Shown here: one piece after another, positions 1 through 4,877 of the stretch | How positions within the stretch are numbered: the first letter of the stretch is position 1 | How the letters are laid out: the number at the start of each line of letters is the position of its first letter | Source: Candidatus Methanomethylicia archaeon | GTDB taxonomy: Archaea > Thermoproteota > Methanomethylicia > Methanomethylicales > Methanomethylicaceae | Length of the DNA stretch: 8,695 nucleotides | NCBI GenBank assembly: GCA_024464205.1 | Contig: JANHAI010000035.1 | Coordinates: forward strand, 1 to 8,695 | Direction: 5' to 3' | The notes under the pieces: generated by a model | What the model saw: the letters and a program-made list of their open reading frames with translations, nothing else | The model's database searches: none | What the model was told of the DNA's origin: nothing | Program-made: the position numbers and the translations under genes

Positions 1-182
1 CCTGAACCACACCTGGATTTGAACGGCGTAGCCGCCGAATGTGATGACTGGTAACCCAAGAAGGTAGACCGCAGCGCCAGCGCTGGGCTCCCTTCAATGG
101 CAGGTCCGATCTGCACTTGGGGTTCGAATGCCAAGGGATCCGGGGAGGCGCCATGCAACAGGTCACATACACCTTTTCCCGC

Positions 183-214
183 ACGCGCGATGCCCGTTTT
201 CGGGGATCGTGCGT
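183..214. repeat. Hairpin-forming inverted repeat
   Basis: Two 14-base arms (183-196 and 201-214) flank a TTTT loop. Thirteen of fourteen positions pair, counting one G-U wobble; there is a single G-G mismatch. It lies about 17 bases upstream of the TATA-like box of the radical SAM gene. No T-run follows on either side, so it is not a typical terminator. It may be an operator for a dimeric regulator or part of an RNA structure. Confidence 0.55.
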
Positions 215-231
215 ATGGCAATGGACAACAC

Positions 232-237
232 TTAAAA
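232..237 (+). promoter_or_regulatory. TATA-like box for the radical SAM gene
   Basis: TTAAAA within the context CTTAAAAGCA resembles an archaeal TATA box. A transcription start 25-28 bases downstream would fall near 258-263, leaving a leader of about 25 bases before the ATG at 287. The alternative ATG at 242 would lie upstream of that transcription start, which argues against it. Inferred from position and composition only. Confidence 0.4.
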
Positions 238-272
238 GCAAATGTTCGGAGTTCTACTCAGCCCCAACGCAA

Positions 273-277
273 GGTGG
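273..277 (+). promoter_or_regulatory. Ribosome binding site deciding the radical SAM start
   Basis: GGTGG lies nine bases before the ATG at 287, matching the GGTG core expected to pair with the archaeal 16S rRNA 3' end. The upstream in-frame ATG at 242 has no comparable site, so 287 is preferred. Confidence 0.5.
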
Positions 278-286
278 TGTCTTGCG

Positions 287-1738
287 ATGGAATCGAAGTC
301 TGCTGTGCAGCTCTTCAAATCCGTTATTGACGCCCCCGGCATGAAGACGGTGCTTGGTGGCTTGACTTCGTACTGCGAATCGTGTGGGAGATCGCGCCTT
401 GAGGTAGCCCTCGAGCTTTATGTCGGCCTGAGGGAATCCGCTTGCTTCAGGTGCAGGCTCGCGGAGCGCACCGTCGCCGCCTTGCTCTCCATCGGATCGT
501 CTACGTTCGGCGCCAGCTCAAAAGAGATCAAGGAGAAGTTCAGGGACCCTTACTGGCGCAGGGGGCTTGCAAACGTCATAAAGGGCCTCGCCTACTTCGG
601 CGTGCAGAAGCCGTTCGTCCCGGGCGCCCCGTTCCAGGTCGTCTGGAACATCACATCGCGGTGCAACCTGAAGTGCAAGCACTGCTACGCGAACGCGGGC
701 ACATCCGGCAACGCGGCCGCGGAGATGGGAACCGAAGACGCTAAGGCAACGATCGACAAGCTCTCGAGGTGGGGGGTGGCTGTCCTCGCGTTCTCGGGAG
801 GGGAGCCACTCATCAGGAAGGACATCCTTGAACTTGCGAAGTACGCCTCGTCGAGCGGCATTTACGTCGCAGTGGCAACGAACGGCGTCCTCCTCTCCAA
901 GGAGATGTGCAAGAGTCTGAGGGGGGCGGGGGTGGAATACCTCCAGATAAGCCTCGACGGGGCGACCGCAAGCACTCATGACCAGTTCCGCGGCGTGCCT
1001 GGCATGTTCAGCCGGACGATAGACGGGATCAAGAACGCTGTCGAAGAGGGGTTCTTCGTGAACGTCGCCACGACCGCCACGAAGGGCAACCTCAAAGAGA
1101 TCCCCGCAATAATAGACCTCTGCGGCACCTTGGGCGTGGACTGGTTCATGATGTACAACTTTGTGCCAACAGGAAGGGGAAAGTTCATTGAGGAGAACGA
1201 CCTCTCCCCGTACGAGCGTGAGGCGCTCCTCAAGCTACTTTGGGATCGACTCAAGGAGAGGAAAGGGGTCAAGCCTAACGTCCTCTCGACCGCCCCGCAG
1301 TTCGCTCGGGTCGCCCTCGAGGCAGAAGGTGCCAAATGCAGCGTGATCCCGACGCACTTCTCCAACAACGAGCTCAATGGGGCCCTCGCCTCCCTCTCCG
1401 ACTTCATAGGCGGGTGCGGTGCTGGGCGATTCTACATCGCCATTGAGCAGGATGGCACAATAACGCCGTGCGTTTTCTTGCCGCTCCCCCTGGGAAACAT
1501 ACTGAGGGACGACCCCGAGGAGCTCTGGAGGGGCCTGAAGGCGTTCAGGGAGCTCCGCGAAAGGGATTCCCTGAAGTCCCATTGCGGCAACTGCGAGTTC
1601 AGGTACGTCTGCGGAGGCTGCAGGGCGCGGGCGTACGCGTACTTCGGCGATTATTCCGAGCACGACCCTGGCTGCGTGCTCAACGCCTCTACCCAATCGG
1701 CCGCCGGCGTCAGGACCGAAGCCCTAAATAAAGTTTAA
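287..1738 (+). CDS. Radical SAM/SPASM domain protein, substrate unknown
   Basis: Likely a cytoplasmic iron-sulfur enzyme that cleaves S-adenosylmethionine to start radical chemistry. From the ATG at 287 it has 483 residues. Seen in order: an N-terminal Cys-rich region with C30xxC33 and C53xxC56; the radical SAM cluster motif C126xxxC130xxC133 (CNLKCKHC); the glycine-rich SAM-contact motif FSGGEP at 169-174; and a C-terminal SPASM region with cysteines at 377, 395, 433, 436, 442, 445 and 463, enough for auxiliary [4Fe-4S] clusters. SPASM proteins include peptide-modifying enzymes, sulfatase maturases and the haem enzymes AhbC and AhbD; I cannot assign one of these. The N-terminal double CxxC is an extra element, perhaps zinc-binding (inference). 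An in-frame ATG at 242 would add 15 residues but fits the promoter and ribosome binding site less well. No precursor peptide or maturation target is evident nearby, and it appears to be transcribed alone. Family very sure, function not. Confidence 0.93.
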   Translation: MESKSAVQLFKSVIDAPGMKTVLGGLTSYCESCGRSRLEVALELYVGLRESACFRCRLAERTVAALLSIGSSTFGASSKEIKEKFRDPYWRRGLANVIKGLAYFGVQKPFVPGAPFQVVWNITSRCNLKCKHCYANAGTSGNAAAEMGTEDAKATIDKLSRWGVAVLAFSGGEPLIRKDILELAKYASSSGIYVAVATNGVLLSKEMCKSLRGAGVEYLQISLDGATASTHDQFRGVPGMFSRTIDGIKNAVEEGFFVNVATTATKGNLKEIPAIIDLCGTLGVDWFMMYNFVPTGRGKFIEENDLSPYEREALLKLLWDRLKERKGVKPNVLSTAPQFARVALEAEGAKCSVIPTHFSNNELNGALASLSDFIGGCGAGRFYIAIEQDGTITPCVFLPLPLGNILRDDPEELWRGLKAFRELRERDSLKSHCGNCEFRYVCGGCRARAYAYFGDYSEHDPGCVLNASTQSAAGVRTEALNKV

Positions 1739-1776
1739 TTTTCGCGCCAAAAATTCAAAACCTTCTAAAGGTAAAG

Positions 1777-1784
1777 CTTATTAA
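1777..1784 (+). promoter_or_regulatory. Candidate TATA box, upstream argG promoter
   Basis: CTTATTAA preceded by the purine-rich GGTAAAG is a plausible archaeal BRE/TATA pair. Transcription would start near 1805-1810, giving a leader of about 95-100 bases that includes much of the inverted repeat at 1802-1829. It competes with the second candidate TATA inside that repeat; the sequence cannot say which is used. Confidence 0.3.
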
Positions 1785-1801
1785 CCATCCAAAAAGATTA
1801 T

Positions 1802-1829
1802 TTTTCTCCCTCATATATTGAGGAGAAAA
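1802..1829. repeat. Inverted repeat centred on TATAT, upstream of argG
   Basis: The left arm (1802-1813, TTTTCTCCCTCA) and right arm (1819-1829, TGAGGAGAAAA) are complementary over 11 pairs with one unpaired C, around a TATAT centre at 1814-1818. The core CATATATT (1812-1819) is itself a good archaeal TATA candidate; a start about 27 bases on would be near 1842. A dimeric repressor bound here would block TATA-binding protein. In RNA the same bases form a stable hairpin, so a terminator for the upstream gene is an alternative, although the T-run lies before rather than after the stem on the plus strand. Confidence 0.55.
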
Positions 1830-1837
1830 GCACAGCC

Positions 1838-1879
1838 AATGGATCACAACAGTGGACCCAGGCTCTGCTTAATGGATCA
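1838..1879. repeat. 9-bp direct repeat at 33-bp spacing before argG
   Basis: AATGGATCA occurs at 1838-1846 and again at 1871-1879. The 33-base offset is close to three helical turns, which would place both copies on the same DNA face, as expected for tandem regulator sites. Two 9-base copies could also be chance in a short region. Confidence 0.35.
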
Positions 1880-1892
1880 AAAAACCAAATGA
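1839..1892 (+). other. 17-codon mini-ORF in frame ahead of argG
   Basis: ATG at 1839 opens a reading frame encoding MDHNSGPRLCLMDQKTK and ends at TGA 1890-1892. It is in the same frame as argG, and that TGA is the only stop between the two. GAGGAG at 1820-1825 lies 13 bases before the ATG, rather far for a ribosome binding site; alternatively the transcript may begin at or near the ATG if the TATA core at 1812-1819 is used. It could be a leader peptide or an accident. It holds only one Arg codon, so simple arginine attenuation is not obvious. Confidence 0.2.
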
Positions 1893-1894
1893 TT

Positions 1895-1899
1895 GGTGG
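1895..1899 (+). promoter_or_regulatory. Ribosome binding site deciding the argG start
   Basis: GGTGG sits five bases before the GTG at 1905. The earlier in-frame TTG (1893) and GTG (1896) overlap this motif and have no site of their own, so 1905 is preferred. Confidence 0.5.
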
Positions 1900-1904
1900 C
1901 AAAA

Positions 1905-3107
1905 GTGTCAGGAATCAAGAAGATCGCATTGGCCTATTCTGGTGGCCTTGATACATCCGTAGCCGTGAAGTGGCTCGCGGACAAATATGGAGCAAAGGTC
2001 GTGACCGTCACAGTCGACCTCGGGCAGGGTGAGGACTTCAGGAGCATAGGAGAGAAGGCGCTCAATGTAGGCGCCGAGAACCATCACACGATCGACGCGA
2101 AGGACGAGTTCGCCAAGAACTACGTCTTCCCGTCGATTAAGGCGAACGGTCTCTACGAGGGGAAGTACCCGATCTCGACCTCTCTCGGAAGGCCGCTCAT
2201 CGCACACAAGCTCGTCGAGATCGCCCACAAGGAGGGCTGCGATGCCGTGGCCCACGGCTGCACAGGCAAAGGGAACGACCAGCTTAGGATAGAGATCTCC
2301 TGCCGTGCGCTTGATCCGACACTGAAGATGCTCGCCCCGGCGAGGGAATGGGGGATGAGCAGGGACCAAGAGATCGAGTACGCGAAGAAGCACGGGATCC
2401 CGATATCAAAATCAGCCAAGAAGTACAGCATAGACCAGAACCTGTGGGGGAGATCGATTGAAAGCGGGCCGCTTGAGAACCCGTGGACATCGCCCGAGGA
2501 GGACGGGTGGGAATGGACCGTAGCCCCGGAGAGGGCCCCAGACAAGCCGACCGTAGTCGAGGTCTCGTTCAAGGCCGGCGTGCCTGTCGCGATCGACGGC
2601 TGCCCCATGGAACCCGTCGACCTGATAAGGAAAATGAACAAGGTGGCTGGCGAGAACGGCATAGGCAGGATAGACCATATGGAGGACAGGATAGTCGGCA
2701 TCAAGTCCAGGGAGACTTACGAGTGCCCAGCTGCCGTCGCGCTGATCGAGGCCCACAAGGACCTGGAGAAGCTAGTGCTCAACAGGCACGAGATGTCCTT
2801 CAAGTCCCTGGTGGACGAGAAGTGGACCTTCCTTGCATACGCTGGTCTGTGGGACGACCCGCTGAGGGAAGAGCTCGACGCCTTCATAAACAAGGCGAAC
2901 GATCGTCTGGACGGCAAAGTGAAGCTCAAGCTATACAAGGGATCGATGATCGTCACAGGGAGGGAGTCGCCGTATTCAGTCTACGACTTCAAGACCGCAA
3001 CATACGACTCCTCATCGACATTCGACCAGTCGCTCTCCGCGGGCTTTGTGGAGCTCTGGGGGCTGCCCACGGTCGTTTCCAGGAAAGTGATCTCGAAGAA
3101 GGGTTAA
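1905..3107 (+). CDS. argG: Argininosuccinate synthase
   Basis: Joins citrulline and aspartate using ATP to give argininosuccinate, AMP and pyrophosphate, the penultimate step of arginine synthesis in the cytoplasm. From the GTG at 1905 it has 400 residues, the normal family length. The N-terminal ATP-binding motif AYSGGLDTS is at 10-18 and the second family signature GCTGKGNDQLR at 118-128. STSLGRP at 91-97 and the region around GRSIESGPLENPW (182-194) are also typical of ArgG. An in-frame TTG at 1893 would add four residues (track-style start), but GGTGG at 1895-1899 is well placed for the GTG at 1905. argH follows after 37 bases on the same strand, so the two are almost certainly co-transcribed. 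The AT-rich upstream region with an inverted repeat is the likely control point. No frameshift or missing core residue is seen. Confidence 0.97.
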   Translation: MSGIKKIALAYSGGLDTSVAVKWLADKYGAKVVTVTVDLGQGEDFRSIGEKALNVGAENHHTIDAKDEFAKNYVFPSIKANGLYEGKYPISTSLGRPLIAHKLVEIAHKEGCDAVAHGCTGKGNDQLRIEISCRALDPTLKMLAPAREWGMSRDQEIEYAKKHGIPISKSAKKYSIDQNLWGRSIESGPLENPWTSPEEDGWEWTVAPERAPDKPTVVEVSFKAGVPVAIDGCPMEPVDLIRKMNKVAGENGIGRIDHMEDRIVGIKSRETYECPAAVALIEAHKDLEKLVLNRHEMSFKSLVDEKWTFLAYAGLWDDPLREELDAFINKANDRLDGKVKLKLYKGSMIVTGRESPYSVYDFKTATYDSSSTFDQSLSAGFVELWGLPTVVSRKVISKKG

Positions 3108-3131
3108 AGCCCCAGAACGCGATATCTGATC

Positions 3132-3136
3132 GGTGG
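3132..3136 (+). promoter_or_regulatory. Ribosome binding site deciding the argH start
   Basis: GGTGG lies eight bases before a TTG at 3145. The in-frame GTG at 3133 falls inside this motif and has no other site upstream, so TTG 3145 is the better start. Confidence 0.45.
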
Positions 3137-3144
3137 CCTTTCCC

Positions 3145-4611
3145 TTGAAGATAACGCGCGGCGGTCGCCTTTCCGGGGACCTGACCGGGGACGTTGCAAG
3201 GCTCACTTCGTCCTCGGCTCACGACCATTACATAGCAGATGACGTAATCGAGATAAACCAGGCTCACCTCCTGGCCCTCCTCAAGGCAGGGCTCGTAACG
3301 AACGCCGAGGCGAAGGCAATCGCGTCGGCGCTCTCTGGCATGCTGGGCAAGGTTTCTTCCGTCCCCCCAGACATGGAGGACATCCACATGGTCATCGAGG
3401 AGGAGTTGATCAGGAGGGTCGGTCCAGATGTTGGGGGGAAGATCCACACCGGAAAGAGCCGCAACGATCAGGTAGCGACAGCCTTAAGGATGCGCCTGAG
3501 GCGTTTCCTGGTCGAGATATGCGGCGAGCTAGCAGCGCTCCAATCCGCCCTGATCGACAGGGCCGAGGCAGAGGCATCGACCCTCATGCCGGGGTTCACG
3601 CACCTCCAGCACGCGCAGCCAGTGACAGTCGGCCACTACCTCCTCGCCCATTCCGAGATGCACTCCAGGAGCATGAGCAGGCTCCTCGAATGCCTCCGCA
3701 GGGTGAACCTCTCGCCGATGGGGTCCGCAGCTCTTGCCGGGACGGGCTTCAGGATCGACCGATCGATACTCGCGGAATACTTGGGCTTCGACGGCGTCCT
3801 TGAGAACACGATAGACGCTGTGTCATCGAGGGACTTCGCCCTAGAGGCGGCATCCGCCCTCTCCATAATGATGCTGGACCTGGGTAGGATGATGGAGGAG
3901 ATCATCGTCTGGAGCTCCCTCGAATACGGCTATGTAGAGGTCCCTGACGACCACTCCTCGACCAGCAGCATAATGCCCCAGAAGAAGAACGCGGTCACCG
4001 CCGAGATGATAAGGGCAAAGGCTGGGGAGACAGTCGGGAGCTTCAACGCAATTGCCATGGTAATGAAAGGGCTCCCGCTCGCCTACAACCTCGACATGCA
4101 GGACGCAACCCCCCCGCTCTGGAGGGCATGCGAATCCGCGGCCCTCTCACTTAGGGTGGCAGCCGATCTCGTCCGCAAGCTCAAGTTCAACAGTCCAAGG
4201 CTCAATAATGCAGTGAGAGAGGACTTCTCGGTTGCCACCGAGCTGGCAGACCTCCTCGTTAGGGAGGGCGCCCTCCCCTTCCGCAGCTCCCACCGGATCG
4301 TCGGGTCGATAGTGAGGGACCTCGTCTCAGCATCGACGACGCTCTCTGAGGTTCCGGCAGAAAAGCTCTGCGAAATGATCGAGGAGAAGGCAAGGGTCCG
4401 CATCCCTCCAGCTTCGGTCGCCGCCGCAGTCGACCCGGCGAGGAATGTCGCTGACAAACCAACGAGGGGAGGGCCTGCGCCAGGCGAGATCGCCAGGATG
4501 GCAAAAGAGCAGAGGGGTGCATTATCCTCTGCCATTTCTACTCTGGATTCATTCAAGCTGAGGGAGGCTAAAAGGCTCTCCCTCCTGCGCTCCGCACTCA
4601 GCTCCCTCTAG
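3145..4611 (+). CDS. argH: Argininosuccinate lyase
   Basis: Splits argininosuccinate into arginine and fumarate, the last step of arginine synthesis, and belongs to the fumarase/aspartase superfamily whose members are usually homotetramers. It has 488 residues from TTG 3145, or 492 from GTG 3133; the family is commonly about 450-500. The three conserved regions are present: HTGKSRNDQV at 101-110, THLQHAQP at 152-159 (catalytic His region) and the flexible signature loop STSSIMPQKKN at 272-282 with its catalytic serine. LAYNLDMQD at 312-320 is also typical. The residue after the signature Asn is Ala where many family members have Pro, a small oddity. It sits directly behind argG, consistent with one transcript. 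Its TAG stop overlaps, on the other strand, the TAG stop of the small zinc-finger gene through a shared CTAG at 4608-4611. Confidence 0.97.
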   Translation: MKITRGGRLSGDLTGDVARLTSSSAHDHYIADDVIEINQAHLLALLKAGLVTNAEAKAIASALSGMLGKVSSVPPDMEDIHMVIEEELIRRVGPDVGGKIHTGKSRNDQVATALRMRLRRFLVEICGELAALQSALIDRAEAEASTLMPGFTHLQHAQPVTVGHYLLAHSEMHSRSMSRLLECLRRVNLSPMGSAALAGTGFRIDRSILAEYLGFDGVLENTIDAVSSRDFALEAASALSIMMLDLGRMMEEIIVWSSLEYGYVEVPDDHSSTSSIMPQKKNAVTAEMIRAKAGETVGSFNAIAMVMKGLPLAYNLDMQDATPPLWRACESAALSLRVAADLVRKLKFNSPRLNNAVREDFSVATELADLLVREGALPFRSSHRIVGSIVRDLVSASTTLSEVPAEKLCEMIEEKARVRIPPASVAAAVDPARNVADKPTRGGPAPGEIARMAKEQRGALSSAISTLDSFKLREAKRLSLLRSALSSL

Positions 4612-4877
4612 GGTTTTGAGATCTGGCCGAAGCGCATACCTGACCGCAGTAGGTATTCCGCAGTTTCCTTTATCCATGCCCCTGAAAGGTCGTTCTCCGA
4701 AACGCGCCTAAGGTATTCCTCCCACTCCACCCCTGCCCTCTCTCTCCAGGTGGCGAAATGCGCCTCGATCTTGCGGGCTGCCTTTGCGTGCCTCGCGCAG
4801 AGGCTGCCGCCTGAAGGGGAGCCGCATACGGCGCATGCCCCCATCGCAGGGGAGCCTGGATCCCTACTCCGCCCCAT
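4608..4877 (-). CDS. Small zinc-finger-like protein downstream of topA
   Basis: I do not recognise this 89-residue protein. It has a short N-terminal Cys/His motif, C15xxC18 followed by C27xxH30, which could bind one zinc ion, and then a charged, Trp-containing, probably helical C-terminal half (residues 31-80). There is no signal peptide or membrane segment. The ATG at 4877 lies inside the last codons of topA (14-base overlap in a different frame) and has a GGGGAG ribosome binding site five bases upstream (4888-4883). A later ATG at residue 12 lacks such a site. The overlap suggests translational coupling to topA and perhaps a role in DNA or topoisomerase function, which is inference only. 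The 3' end shares its stop bases with argH. Its reality is supported by the overlap geometry, the ribosome binding site and the metal-ligand pattern. Confidence 0.75.
   Translation of the reverse strand: MGRSRDPGSPAMGACAVCGSPSGGSLCARHAKAARKIEAHFATWRERAGVEWEEYLRRVSENDLSGAWIKETAEYLLRSGMRFGQISKP

Larger units (their letters stand above)
1..241. other. Left-edge region without a supported gene
   Basis: No convincing coding region is visible. Frame 1 of the plus strand is open from the edge to a TAA at 52-54 and could be the last 17 codons of an upstream gene (ending ECDDW), but this is too short to judge. On the minus strand one frame is open from base 257 to the left edge (85 codons) without ATG; only TTG (221-219) or GTG (116-114) could start it, and its codon choice (CGT, CGA, CGG for Arg) differs from the AGG-rich genes nearby. 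The stretch is rich in self-complementary segments: CTTGG 116-120 pairs with CCAAG 131-135, or alternatively 116-124 pairs with 53-60 allowing one bulge; GCAG/CTGC 100-103/111-114 closes a 7-base loop. A structured RNA, leader, degraded gene or edge of a neighbouring gene are all possible. Confidence 0.3.

Noticed and set aside
41..47. GTGATGA, a perfect match to the C box of archaeal C/D guide RNAs
   Set aside because: No D, D' (CTGA) or C' box occurs at the right distance, so a lone 7-mer is not enough.
77..86. Perfect 10-bp palindrome CCAGCGCTGG
   Set aside because: A single short GC-rich palindrome is expected by chance at this composition, and it is not near a promoter element.
100..140. 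tRNA-like pieces: a 7-base loop GTCCGAT on a 4-bp stem and GGTTCGAATG resembling a T-arm
   Set aside because: The T-arm stem does not pair with a 7-base loop, spacing between arms is too short, and no acceptor stem or D-arm can be built on either strand.
97..344. Two plus-strand open frames (97-330 and 117-344), Cys-containing, just upstream of and overlapping the radical SAM gene, as possible precursor peptides
   Set aside because: No ribosome binding site, they run through the hairpin, the TATA-like box and the radical SAM start, and their composition looks like noise. Nothing resembles a leader/core peptide layout.
518..979. Long minus-strand frames inside the radical SAM gene (518-979, 976-1407, 1235-1696)
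   Set aside because: Shadow frames opposite a clear coding region in GC-rich DNA; the products have no recognisable features and the plus-strand protein has intact motifs.
1737..1755. AATTTT/AAAATT pairing right after the radical SAM stop as a terminator
   Set aside because: The stem is short and AT-only with no distinct T-run after it; termination could as well occur at the T-rich stretch near 1798-1805. Not strong enough to list.
2483..3148. A 221-codon plus-strand frame overlapping argG
   Set aside because: Out-of-frame shadow of argG, very rich in Arg and Gly, and the argG frame is complete with all signatures.
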